Positions 17,401 through 24,587 are shown, numbered from the stretch's first letter. The stretch is DNA of 34,787 nucleotides from JAVBLQ01 sp031553435 (GCA_031553435.1 JAVBLQ010000046.1:1-34787), one strand, 5' to 3'. The notes: a model not told the origin generated them from the letters alone. Numbers and translations: made by a program.

Positions 17401-17647
17401 TTTGCAAAGCTTCCAGGAGAGATTGCATGAATACTTTGGAGTCGTCGCATCCGGAAGCCAATCCGTAAAGTTCGGCCAGGATACGGTCTTTCATTTCTCC
17501 CGTAGCATCTTTTGTGAAGGTTACAGCCAGGATATTCCGGTGTGAATTATTTGATTGTTTAACAATAAGTTCCTTGATGTATTCTAAAGCTAAAGTATAG
17601 GTTTTTCCCGAACCGGCAGAAGCTTTATATATTTTGAGTTTGGACAT
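14426..17647 (-). CDS. AddA/RecB-like UvrD-family helicase with C-terminal nuclease
   Basis: The 1073-residue protein is a superfamily 1A helicase-nuclease of double-strand-break repair. Motifs in order: Walker A ASAGSGKT (residues 9-16), motif Ia VTFTKDATGEM, motif II DEFQDTS, motif III GDVKQSIYRWR, motif IV LSFNYRS, motif V MTIHKSKGLQF and motif VI LLYVAFTRA. Near the C-terminus a PD-(D/E)xK-type nuclease core is visible: DRVII, IIIDYKFG, then a Q..Y helix (RQMLEYVDLM). It should unwind and degrade DNA ends to load RecA, normally with an AddB/RecC-like partner. No partner gene is in this window. The gene is divergent from a methyltransferase gene with only 35 bases between the starts, which hold a palindrome. 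Confidence 0.9.
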   Translation of the reverse strand: MSKLKIYKASAGSGKTYTLALEYIKELIVKQSNNSHRNILAVTFTKDATGEMKDRILAELYGLASGCDDSKVFMQSLLEALQKAGKPMKEEEIRTKANVVFNQIIHDYSRLYITTIDSFFQKVLRNLARELGKGSKFNIEMNSGKILSEAVKSMIENANDNPQLLEWLTTYIENKLDEGSNWRIEKEIFDFSKCIFNEYFQEHEFVLKKQLESNPAIFEEIWKQQGKIQKDCKDFFRKSYNEIQQILQQRNLDISDFSYKGTTINFFKKLSDGDYSRAEVNKTIEACQTDPEKWTTSKNKRKDEIVTLATMNLIPLLNQSIEILRKFNTSRMITDNLHQLGLIWDITNEISTQNAENNRFMLADTALFLNRMIDDSDAPFIYEKIGAEIKHVMIDEFQDTSRLQWKNFKSLLSEIIANNYFSLIVGDVKQSIYRWRNGDWSILNNIGNELPANIETLSFNYRSEKEIIEFNNQFFTYAAFLLNEKYISLFGNQEKSPFTSAYSPGEVIQQTRKKDNSGYISIDFIQPKTEDNKYPDLVLEQLLRQIQMLRDAGIPAEEICILTRTNKSIISIANYLANQRDANPDLASGNYLNIVSNEAFQLLSSPAVRIIIEALRVLANPDNPVYKAQLHIFLNKLHNQNLNNLDLVLGNQAPFIHEFDDTEKLIQIPLFELIGHLFRLFQLEKMDGQSNYMFTFYDAISAYLKDSPADLHTFLKFWDEELQFKSVPSGTSVEGIRAMTIHKSKGLQFHTVLFPFCDWDIFPEKNPIIWCGSKKGFYDLELLPVKYNNKMHDTIFVQEYENETGQAWMDNLNLLYVAFTRAEHNLLILGKYKKKLETVDDIKNVSDLLQESVLEIEGIFDEENFHFQRGNLNGHLSKKAHQIDNLLKQSPEICTVSFTSKAFNPEKSIFKQSNQSRQFISTEESPSQEYIAYGNTMHSIFSRINTLSDIEPTIQRLSFEGIIRPEEKEKYIQDIKNAITQSNAEDWFSDQYQVYNECEIIIKENNIITHKRPDRVIIKEKEVIIIDYKFGTPRPSHTRQMLEYVDLMKKMNYEKISAYLWYVDLHIKKLIAN

Positions 17648-17650
17648 ATA

Positions 17651-17669
17651 TTCGTAAATTTGTTACGAA
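17651..17669. promoter_or_regulatory. 7-bp palindrome overlapping a promoter box between divergent genes
   Basis: TTCGTAA (17651-17657), spacer ATTTG, TTACGAA (17663-17669) form perfect 7-bp arms. A TAAATTTG match to the -7 consensus lies across it at 17655-17662, about 20 bases upstream of the methyltransferase ATG. The position suggests an operator controlling one or both divergent genes; no regulator can be named. Confidence 0.5.
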
Positions 17670-17682
17670 AATAGTAAAAAGA

Positions 17683-18885
17683 ATGATAATCTCCTCGCCC
17701 ACAAAACAATTTATAGCAGATCATTTAACAGATGATGTCCGGATGTTGGCATTAAAAAAACAAGCATTTTCATCACAAAATATAGATTTCACCTTAGCTA
17801 TCCGGCAAATTTCCGGCCGACAATCTATCAAAAATAAAATTCCTTCCTGGTATGAAAATGAAGATATACTTTATCCGGAACATTTGCCCCTGGAACAATG
17901 TTCATCAGAGTTAACCGCCCGATACAAAGCATCTTTATTAAGAGGAAAGACTTTGGTTGACTTAACCGGAGGTTTTGGTGTGGATTGTGCATTTATGTCG
18001 TCCAATTTTGAAAAAGTTTTTTATGTAGAAAGGCAATCTGTCTTATGTGATTCGGCAAAAAATAACTTCAATTATCTGAATATCAAATATATAGAGGTTG
18101 TAAATGCAGATTCGACAGCATTTCTGAATGAAATGCCGGTTGCAGATTGTATTTTTATTGATCCTGCCCGGAGAGATGAAAAAGGAAAGAAAATGATTGC
18201 CCTTTCTGATTGCGAACCCGATATTTCATTGATACAAAATCAATTATTAAAAAAATCAAAAACCGCATTGGTGAAATTATCCCCAATGCTGGATATTACA
18301 CTGGCTTTGCAATCTTTACCGGATACAACAGAAATCCATGTGGTTTCCGTAGATAATGAATGTAAGGAGTTATTGTTTTTATTGTCCTCTTCGAGGGCGG
18401 ACCGGAGTAGCGAACCTTTGATTCATTGCATCAATCTATCTAAAAATAAAGAAATACAAGCTTTTCAATTTTATAAACCTGAAGAGCAAACAACCAATTG
18501 TATTTATACCTCAACCCCTGGGAAATATTTGTATGAACCAAACGCATCTATTTTGAAATCAGGCGCTTTCAAAATACTTACTCAAAAGTATCCGGTTAAG
18601 AAATTGCATCAGGATAGTCATTTATACACTTCCAATCAGTTGGTGCAGGAATTTCCCGGCAGGATTTTTCAAATAGAATCTGTTTTTTCTCTTCATAAAA
18701 ATGATTTGAAACTACATCTTCAGGATATTTTCAAAGCCAATATTGCTGTCCGTAATTTTCCCGCTTCAGTGGATGAATTAAAGAAAAGATTGGGATTGAA
18801 AGATGGCGGAGAGGTCTATCTTTTTGCAACAACATTGAAAAACGGTAAAAAAGTTATTTTGAGGACGGTGAAAGTGGAATGTTGA
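17683..18885 (+). CDS. Class I SAM-dependent methyltransferase with THUMP-like domain
   Basis: The 400-residue protein has an N-terminal helical part (about 1-85), a Rossmann methyltransferase core and a C-terminal THUMP-like domain (about 300-395). SAM-binding motif I is LVDLTGGFGVDCAFMS (about 87-102), motif II has an acidic strand end (YVERQ), and motif IV is FIDPARRDEKGKK. The DPARR motif and overall layout match the Bacteroidota THUMP-like methyltransferases annotated as RsmD- or Trm-like, probably RNA base modifiers. The exact target is unknown. A start codon used in translation is well supported by a TAAATTTG box 20 bases upstream. Confidence 0.8.
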   Translation: MIISSPTKQFIADHLTDDVRMLALKKQAFSSQNIDFTLAIRQISGRQSIKNKIPSWYENEDILYPEHLPLEQCSSELTARYKASLLRGKTLVDLTGGFGVDCAFMSSNFEKVFYVERQSVLCDSAKNNFNYLNIKYIEVVNADSTAFLNEMPVADCIFIDPARRDEKGKKMIALSDCEPDISLIQNQLLKKSKTALVKLSPMLDITLALQSLPDTTEIHVVSVDNECKELLFLLSSSRADRSSEPLIHCINLSKNKEIQAFQFYKPEEQTTNCIYTSTPGKYLYEPNASILKSGAFKILTQKYPVKKLHQDSHLYTSNQLVQEFPGRIFQIESVFSLHKNDLKLHLQDIFKANIAVRNFPASVDELKKRLGLKDGGEVYLFATTLKNGKKVILRTVKVEC

Positions 18886-18924
18886 GAAAAAATCATATCT
18901 TTGTCTTATCAAAATTTATAGACG

Positions 18925-19095
18925 ATGAAAAAAACGAATTCAAAAAAGAAAACACCTCAAAGAATGGAGAGATCAGAACCAATAAAAAGCAAGCTAAAAT
19001 CAAAAAATGCCGAAGAAAAATTCTGGTTAGATTTAATGGAAAGAAATTTGGCAAAATATGATTGGGAAGCAGATGTCTTTAATTTGGGTTTATAA
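18925..19095 (+). CDS. Small basic protein, possible antitoxin of the following PIN gene
   Basis: The 56-codon frame reads MKKTNSKKKTPQRMERSEP with a lysine-rich first half, then an acidic/aromatic end (AEEKFWLDLMERNLAKYDWE, ADVFNLGL). Its TAA overlaps the expected start of the PIN-domain gene by four bases (ATAA, where ATGA is usual in such pairs). Small size, tight overlap and a downstream PIN protein fit an antitoxin that binds its toxin with the C-terminal part. I do not recognise the family and see no clear DNA-binding fold. Reading this frame rather than the competing 60-codon frame at 18879 is supported by the junction with the PIN gene. Confidence 0.55.
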   Translation: MKKTNSKKKTPQRMERSEPIKSKLKSKNAEEKFWLDLMERNLAKYDWEADVFNLGL

Positions 19096-19517
19096 GCAGT
19101 CGGTTACTTGATACCCATATATTGATTTGGTTTTTGAGTAATGATGAGGAATATTTGAATAAAAACATTCGGGAGGATATTGAATATTTTCAGCATGTAC
19201 ATTATGTCAGTATGGAATCTTTGCGGAAAATTGTTATTCTTCAGACTCTGAATAAAATAAAACTAAACTTTAGCATTGATGAAATTGTGTGTTGTTTGAA
19301 TAATTATCAGATTGAGATTATATCGATTCAAATTGAGCATTTAAAAAAACTTGAAAAATTACCAATTCTTAAAATTGATGGAAAAACTCATGATGATCCA
19401 TTTGACAGATTACTAATAGCTCAAGCCATTACCAATAAATACACAACTGTTAGTTCCGATAGAAAATTCCCCTTTTACAAAGATTATGGGTTAAAACTAC
19501 TTGTGAATGAAAAATAA
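19092..19517 (+). CDS. PIN-domain (VapC-like) toxin with apparently mutated start codon
   Basis: From ATA at 19092 the frame reads (I)SSRLLDTHILIWFLSNDEEY, the classic N-terminus of VapC-type RNases with the first metal-binding Asp in LLDTH. Further on it has HDDPFDRLLIAQA and VSSDRKFPFY, the C-terminal acidic motifs. In-frame DNA reaches a stop at 19080-19082 and contains no ATG or GTG. The first TTG at 19122 lies after the catalytic LLDTH and would remove it. So translation must use ATA, or the gene is silent. The central acidic position (usually Glu in SL.EI..K) appears as Lys in SLRKIVI. Both points suggest a weakened or dead toxin. 141 codons, 4-base overlap with the upstream small gene. 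Confidence 0.7.
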   Translation: MSSRLLDTHILIWFLSNDEEYLNKNIREDIEYFQHVHYVSMESLRKIVILQTLNKIKLNFSIDEIVCCLNNYQIEIISIQIEHLKKLEKLPILKIDGKTHDDPFDRLLIAQAITNKYTTVSSDRKFPFYKDYGLKLLVNEK

Positions 19518-19551
19518 AAATTTTCTCCATTTTATTTGGGCAATCAAAATA

Positions 19552-19584
19552 TTTGTTTTTACTTTGCATTTCAAAGTACTTTTG
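19552..19584 (+). promoter_or_regulatory. Promoter with embedded operator before the membrane protein-wHTH genes
   Basis: TTTG at 19552-19555 and TACTTTTG at 19577-19584 fit the -33/-7 promoter with a 21-base spacer. Between them and into the -7 box lies the palindrome TACTTTG-CATTT-CAAAGTA (19560-19578). The same NACTTTG-N5-CAAAGTN pattern followed by CTTTT recurs at 20507-20525 before creD. A protein bound here would block the promoter. Confidence 0.6.
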
Positions 19585-19589
19585 ATTGC

Positions 19590-20201
19590 ATGAAAACAAA
19601 TAAAAAAGAATTAGAAACATTACAGGATATCCGCAATATGATGGAACGGAGCAGCCGTTTTATCAGTCTGAGCGGATGGAGCGGAATCGCAGCCGGAATT
19701 TGTGCATTGATCGGAGCTTATGTTGCTTATAGAGTGATCCGTTCAGGAGGAGATTCGTATATTATTCCTACAACCGAACTGAAGGTAAATATAATAATCA
19801 TTGCGGCATTAACCTTCATTGCGGCATTTATTTCCGGATTTATCTTCACTTATATCAAAAGTAAAAAACAAGGAATTCCTATCTGGAACTCCACTTCCAA
19901 ACGTTTGATGTGGAGTGTGGCTTTGCCTATGGCAGCCGGAGGCGCTTTTGTCTTGAAACTAATAGAACTGGGTATTCCGGGCTTAGTATCTCCTGCTTGT
20001 CTTATCTTTTATGGAATCGCTTTATTTTCAGGAAGTAAACAAACATTGGATGATATTCGTTATCTGGGATATGCTGAAATTCTATTGGGATGTTTGGCTT
20101 TAGTTTTTCCCGGTTACGGATTGTTATTGTGGACTTTAGGATTTGGAGTTTTCCATATTATATATGGTATCTATATGTGGTTGAAATACGAAAGAAAATG
20201 A
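19590..20201 (+). CDS. Multi-pass membrane protein co-encoded with wHTH regulator
   Basis: The 203-residue protein starts at the ATG at 19590 (MKTNKKELETLQDIRNMMER); an upstream TTG lies before the promoter and is rejected. After a charged N-terminal helix there are about five hydrophobic segments, starting around residues 27-48, 68-90, 108-128 and 133-150 and ending near 195. The family is not one I can name. Its TGA overlaps the regulator ATG (ATGA), so the two are translated together. A role as sensor or effector for the regulator is a reasonable guess from this coupling. Confidence 0.65.
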   Translation: MKTNKKELETLQDIRNMMERSSRFISLSGWSGIAAGICALIGAYVAYRVIRSGGDSYIIPTTELKVNIIIIAALTFIAAFISGFIFTYIKSKKQGIPIWNSTSKRLMWSVALPMAAGGAFVLKLIELGIPGLVSPACLIFYGIALFSGSKQTLDDIRYLGYAEILLGCLALVFPGYGLLLWTLGFGVFHIIYGIYMWLKYERK

Positions 20202-20491
20202 ATGTAAATGATTTAAATAAAGCTTTTGATAACCGGATCCGTCTGGGTATCATGAGTGCTTTGATCATTAACAAAGAAATTAATTTCAACGCACTCAAGG
20301 AATTGCTCCAGATTACGGACGGAAACCTGGCTTCTCATTTGAAAAGCCTGGAAGAATATGAGTATATTGAAGTAAAGAAAGGGTTTGTTGGAAGAAAAAC
20401 CAATACCACTTACTCAATTACACAAACTGGTGAATTGGCTTTCAATCAACACCTGAATGCTTTGGAAGAGATTTTAAAAAATGTTCGCTAA
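20198..20491 (+). CDS. Winged-helix transcriptional regulator
   Basis: The 97-residue protein is a stand-alone winged helix of the MarR/ArsR-like type found in Bacteroidota (similar to the winged-helix DNA-binding domain called HTH_34). Visible parts: NRIRLGIMSALIIN (helix 1), INFNALKELLQITDGNLASHLKSLEEYEYIEV (helix-turn-helix with recognition helix around NLASHLKSLE), and GRKTNTTYSITQTGELAF (wing). It starts at the ATG at 20198, overlapping the preceding stop. It probably binds as a dimer to the palindromes at 19560-19578 and 20507-20525, repressing its own operon and the creD genes. That assignment is inference from position and shared sequence. Confidence 0.85.
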   Translation: MNVNDLNKAFDNRIRLGIMSALIINKEINFNALKELLQITDGNLASHLKSLEEYEYIEVKKGFVGRKTNTTYSITQTGELAFNQHLNALEEILKNVR

Positions 20492-20506
20492 ATTTTTTTA
20501 CTCTAA

Positions 20507-20525
20507 CACTTTGAAATTCAAAGTG
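20507..20525. promoter_or_regulatory. Operator-like palindrome before creD
   Basis: CACTTTGAAATTCAAAGTG is a perfect 9-bp inverted repeat around one central base. It shares ACTTTG-N5-CAAAGT and the following CTTTT with the site at 19560-19578 that covers the promoter of the regulator operon. It lies 52 bases upstream of the creD ATG. A repeat word of the TTAATTCTTCATT type follows at about 20535-20570. Confidence 0.6.
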
Positions 20526-20576
20526 CTTTTATTGATTAATTTTTAATTTTTCATTCTTAATTCTTCATTATTTTTT

Positions 20577-21932
20577 ATGGAAACTATTGAACAAAAACAA
20601 GAAGCAAAAACTTTTTTCGGAGAAAAGAAAAAAAGTATTTTACTATCCATCAAAGGATTGACTGTTGCATTTTTAACCTTATTGTTGTTGATTCCCACGC
20701 TCTTTATTTCAAATCTGATCAGAGAACGGTTAGACAGGCAGGAGGCTGTCAGACAGGAAGTATATTCCAAGTGGGCTTCGGAACAAACACTGACAGGTCC
20801 GATTTTAGTTATTCCTTACATGGAATCCGATTTAGAAAATTTAGATCAAAAAGAAAAATACAAACGCAAATTGCTTTATTTCATGCCTGAAACATTGGAT
20901 ATTCAGGGCGAAATATTTCCTCACCAACGTCATCGGAGCATATTTGATGTAACCGTATATCAAGCCGGATTAAATATGAAGGGTACATTTTCTCCCATAG
21001 ATATTGCTTCTCTGGGAATTTCAGCAGACCAACTCCTTTTGAATGAATCATGTATATTCCTTGAAATAAGTGATTTCCGGGGTGTTGAAGAACAATTGAA
21101 AATTCACTGGGATGATCGGGATTTATCTCTTGGAAATGAAGCAGTCAGCTCAGGTTTATCCGATCACGTTTTAGGATCTCCTGTAAAAATTACCTATGAA
21201 GATTTGCAGCAAATACACAATTTCTCAATGAACATCAAAATAAAAGGCGCTGAAAACCTGATGTTTGCTCCGATAGGAAAAACAACTTCAACTCATTTGA
21301 CATCTTCCTGGACAAATCCTTCATTTATCGGAAACTTTTTGCCGAATAATCCGGCAGAGGTAACAGATTCAGGCTTTGTGGCCGACTGGAAAATCCTGCA
21401 TTTGAACAGGCCATTCCCGCAAGTTTGGAAAGGAAATACATACAATTTAAAATCGGCCTCTTATGGTGTAAAATTGTTGAATTCAACGGATTCGTATGCC
21501 AAAACCGAGCGCTCCATCAAATATGCTATTTTGTTCATCGCCCTTACTTTTGCTTTGTATTTCTTTATCGAGGTATTGAATAATAAAAAGATTCACTTAA
21601 TTCAATACGCCTTAGTGGGAATGGCTTTATGCGTCTTTTACACTTTGTTGTTGTCTATCAGTGAGTATCTTAACTTCAACTTGGCCTATCTGATTGCTTC
21701 GCTCGCTACTATTGCTTTGATATCTTTTTATACCCAAAGCGCCTTCGGAAGTTGGAAAACAGCAGCATTATTTACAACCGTTTTATCCGGTCTTTACGGA
21801 TTCATTTTCATCCTGATTCAGTTGCAAGACGGAGCTTTATTGTTCGGAAGCATCGGTTTGTTTGTTTTGCTGGCCATCATCATGTATTATTCCCGAAAAA
21901 TTGATTGGTACGGACAGTGGAGTAAAAATTAA
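20577..21932 (+). CDS. creD: CreD-family inner-membrane protein
   Basis: The 451-residue protein has an N-terminal membrane helix (about 22-42), a large periplasmic part (about 45-310) and a bundle of membrane helices at the C-terminus (about 315-440). This is the plan of CreD (cell envelope integrity protein). Recognisable segments are LLIPTLFISNLIRERLDRQ at the first helix, the WASEQTLTGPILVIPY strand, and FIALTFALYFFIEVL with HLIQYALVG in the C-terminal bundle. In enterobacteria creD is controlled by CreBC and linked to beta-lactam and envelope phenotypes. Here control is more likely by the small winged-helix protein encoded just upstream. The next gene follows after five bases. Confidence 0.85.
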   Translation: METIEQKQEAKTFFGEKKKSILLSIKGLTVAFLTLLLLIPTLFISNLIRERLDRQEAVRQEVYSKWASEQTLTGPILVIPYMESDLENLDQKEKYKRKLLYFMPETLDIQGEIFPHQRHRSIFDVTVYQAGLNMKGTFSPIDIASLGISADQLLLNESCIFLEISDFRGVEEQLKIHWDDRDLSLGNEAVSSGLSDHVLGSPVKITYEDLQQIHNFSMNIKIKGAENLMFAPIGKTTSTHLTSSWTNPSFIGNFLPNNPAEVTDSGFVADWKILHLNRPFPQVWKGNTYNLKSASYGVKLLNSTDSYAKTERSIKYAILFIALTFALYFFIEVLNNKKIHLIQYALVGMALCVFYTLLLSISEYLNFNLAYLIASLATIALISFYTQSAFGSWKTAALFTTVLSGLYGFIFILIQLQDGALLFGSIGLFVLLAIIMYYSRKIDWYGQWSKN

Positions 21933-21937
21933 TCAAC

Positions 21938-24442
21938 ATGAAAGAAGAAGCAAAAGTAATAGAAATCCCAACCCGCGATGCAATGTTTAACTGGGGATTG
22001 ATTTGGGTCGTCCTCAATGGTTTATTATTTGCATTTTCGTTATACACATCAAAAACAAATACCAGTATTTTCAGCGAAGCATTTGTAATCTCTTATCTGC
22101 TTACTGCAAGTTATTGGTTCCCGGTTGTTTTTAAGGCAATTTTCATAAGAGATTCATATGAAACATATTATATGTATCCGGCATTAGTCCTGTCTCTCAT
22201 CAGTTGTTTTTTGTTGAACAGGGAAATGGGCTTATTTTCCGAATCCGTTGCCTGGTATAGCGCTTCGCTTGTATTGCTATCTGTTGCAATTTTAACAATA
22301 CCCTTTTATTGTATATTTTCCAAATGGCTTCAGTTTGTTCATAGTTTTATATCAGGAGTGGGTATATTGCTTTTGCTTTATCTTTCTATTTATTTGATGC
22401 CCGGATATCCGTTCGGAGCAATGGTATTTTTTATTTTTGGGATATCCCTGTTGATTTTTACTCCTCTTTTAATGCTTATTTATATTGGGAAGTGGATTGT
22501 TAAAAACTGGAAGGAATACGGCATGCTCAGATTCGGAATAGGTTCCGGTTCCGTTTTTTCTTTAATAGTGCTATTTATATATAGTATGGGTTGGATTAAC
22601 TCTCTTTCGTCAATACAAATAGCAGAAAAACAAGCAGATAATGATTTGCCGGACTGGATTAGAGTTTCTCAGCATTTGCCTGCCAATTCATTTACAGAAA
22701 AAGTATTGATGACTGATTGGATTTATCAGACTTCGGAAGTGTCATTGGATGGTCTTATGAATGGAAGATTTCCTGAAAAACAAAGACATGATCCATTGAT
22801 CACTATCACTTCCGGTTTATGTGGAGAATCATCTATGGGAATACACAAGAAAAAGAAAATATTGAATACTTTATATGATTGCCGGCATGAATCTGTTGAC
22901 CGTTTGTGGAGTGGCGACGGACTGCAAACCACAGCATTGAAAACAAAAATTCAGATCTGGCCTCAATATCGCATGGCTTATACGGAACAAACAATGCATG
23001 TCTGCAATACAGAAAGTTGGGGACAAAAAGAGGCTATCTATACTTTTCATCTACCTGAAGGTTCTGTAGTTACATCATTATCTTTGTGGGTAGATGGTGT
23101 GGAAAGAAAAAGCATATTAACCACTGTTGAAAAAGCCGATTCTGCATATAAGCAAATTGTTGGCATTGAAAACCGCGACCCATCATTAGTCCACTGGCAG
23201 GAAGGTTCAACCATCACTTTAAGAGTATTCCCGGTTTTACCTAAAGATGAACGAAAATTCAAAATCGGAGTAACTACTCCTTTGTATGTTCAGGAAAATC
23301 AATTGGTTTATCATCCTTTTTATTTTGAAGGAACAGATTTTTCTTTGGCAAAAGAAACAATGAAAATCGATTTTATGGAACATCCGGAAGAAATCAAATT
23401 TCCTTCTTTCCTGAAAGAAATAAAAGAAGGAAACTATGAAAGCACTTCAGATTATCGTAGAGATTGGAATATTGTAATGAATAAAGTGCCGGTTTCTACA
23501 GGATCATTTGAATTTGAAGGAGATTATTACTTTGTGAAACCGCTTGAATCACTTTTTGTTCCTGTCGAGATCAAAGATGTATATCTGGATGTCAATGCAA
23601 ACTGGACCAAGGATGAATTTAACTCTGTATGCAATGCGGGAAGCGGGAAAAATATTTGGGTTTATACTTCATCCGGTATGCAAACCGTAACGGATAAAAA
23701 TCGGAAAGACTTATTCGATCAACTCCATCAATTGAGATTTTCTATTTTCCCGCTTCATTTGATAAGAGAGATAGAATCAGCATTGGTTGTCAGTAAAAGT
23801 ACAATTTTTTCTCCTGGTTTTCAGGACTTAAAAGACACTGACTTTATGCAGCAATTTAAGGACAAAATTACTCCCGGACAAAAAATTAACTTCTTTAATC
23901 TGGGAATCGAAGATTTAACTCCTTACCTGAAAACTTTGCTTGAATACAGAATTCTTCAGTACCAACAAGGTAATATGAAAGATTTATCAAATGTATTGCG
24001 TACAAATAAGATCCAACAATCCGGAATAGAATCCGATCAAAATATTGTGATCAACCAGGCAGGCATCAGCATCAACAAAAGCAAAGAAGGTTATTCCGGC
24101 AATGCACCCAGCCATTTGATGCGTTTGTTTGCCTACAATCATATTTTACAACAATATGCTAAAACATGGAATACGGATTCTATTCAATCGGAATTGGTTT
24201 TGGAAGCCCAAAAAGCTTATGTTGTTTCCCCGGTTTCAAGCATGATTGTTTTGGAAACAGATAAAGATTATGAACGTTTTGGCATCGAAGACATTAAAGT
24301 CACTTTGGGAAATGCCAACGACTATGAATCCGATGGAAAATCCGTGCCTGTCGGAGATCTTGAATGGATGGGATGTTTAGCACTTCTGATCCTGGCATTT
24401 CTTTACGTTGGAAAAATAAGAACCCAAAAATCTGTTTCATGA
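21938..24442 (+). CDS. VIT-domain membrane protein, XrtN-system-like
   Basis: The 834-residue protein has six or so N-terminal membrane segments (about 18-220) and then a VIT domain at about 345-450. The VIT segment includes EGSVVTSLSLWVDGVERKS, AYKQIVGIENRDPSLVHWQE and TLRVFPVLPKDERKFKIG. A long soluble region follows (VWA-like position, about 460-800). A final hydrophobic helix (about 806-824) ends in a basic tail KIRTQK. This order, with the RDPS.VHWQEG segment, resembles the Bacteroidota family described as XrtN system VIT domain proteins, proposed exosortase substrates. The expected PEP-like motif before the last helix is degenerate (SVPVGDLEW) and no exosortase gene is in this window. 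It starts five bases after creD, so the pair is co-transcribed. Confidence 0.7.
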   Translation: MKEEAKVIEIPTRDAMFNWGLIWVVLNGLLFAFSLYTSKTNTSIFSEAFVISYLLTASYWFPVVFKAIFIRDSYETYYMYPALVLSLISCFLLNREMGLFSESVAWYSASLVLLSVAILTIPFYCIFSKWLQFVHSFISGVGILLLLYLSIYLMPGYPFGAMVFFIFGISLLIFTPLLMLIYIGKWIVKNWKEYGMLRFGIGSGSVFSLIVLFIYSMGWINSLSSIQIAEKQADNDLPDWIRVSQHLPANSFTEKVLMTDWIYQTSEVSLDGLMNGRFPEKQRHDPLITITSGLCGESSMGIHKKKKILNTLYDCRHESVDRLWSGDGLQTTALKTKIQIWPQYRMAYTEQTMHVCNTESWGQKEAIYTFHLPEGSVVTSLSLWVDGVERKSILTTVEKADSAYKQIVGIENRDPSLVHWQEGSTITLRVFPVLPKDERKFKIGVTTPLYVQENQLVYHPFYFEGTDFSLAKETMKIDFMEHPEEIKFPSFLKEIKEGNYESTSDYRRDWNIVMNKVPVSTGSFEFEGDYYFVKPLESLFVPVEIKDVYLDVNANWTKDEFNSVCNAGSGKNIWVYTSSGMQTVTDKNRKDLFDQLHQLRFSIFPLHLIREIESALVVSKSTIFSPGFQDLKDTDFMQQFKDKITPGQKINFFNLGIEDLTPYLKTLLEYRILQYQQGNMKDLSNVLRTNKIQQSGIESDQNIVINQAGISINKSKEGYSGNAPSHLMRLFAYNHILQQYAKTWNTDSIQSELVLEAQKAYVVSPVSSMIVLETDKDYERFGIEDIKVTLGNANDYESDGKSVPVGDLEWMGCLALLILAFLYVGKIRTQKSVS

Positions 24443-24550
24443 AAGTAAAAATGATCTTACTTAGTCGCTCCTTACACTCCCCAAAGATAGTTCTTTGCCA
24501 TTCTAAGCCTTCCAAAACACACCAAAACCATATTCATTTATCAATTATTT

Positions 24551-24587
24551 AAAACAAAAAAGGTAGTCACTATCTTTAGTAACTACC
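24551..24587 (-). terminator. Rho-independent terminator of tRNA-Pro
   Basis: GGTAGTCACTA (24562-24572) and TAGTAACTACC (24577-24587) form an 11-bp stem with one mismatch and a four-base loop. The T run follows on the minus strand (reverse complement of the A-rich 24551-24561), so it ends the leftward tRNA-Pro transcript. It may also block read-through from the VIT gene, but without a T run on that side. The rest of 24443-24610 shows nothing else. Confidence 0.75.

Noticed and set aside
18879..19061. A 60-codon frame overlapping the end of the methyltransferase gene
   Set aside because: The alternative frame at 18925-19095 ends in a four-base overlap with the PIN gene; the 18879 frame is a low-complexity Lys/Asn-rich shadow of it.
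19122..19517. TTG at 19122 as the start of the PIN protein
   Set aside because: It would remove LLDTH with the first catalytic aspartate, while the reading frame clearly continues upstream to 19092.
19536..19589. Longer N-terminus of the membrane protein from a TTG start
   Set aside because: This stretch holds the promoter and operator; the ATG at 19590 starts a normal-looking N-terminus.
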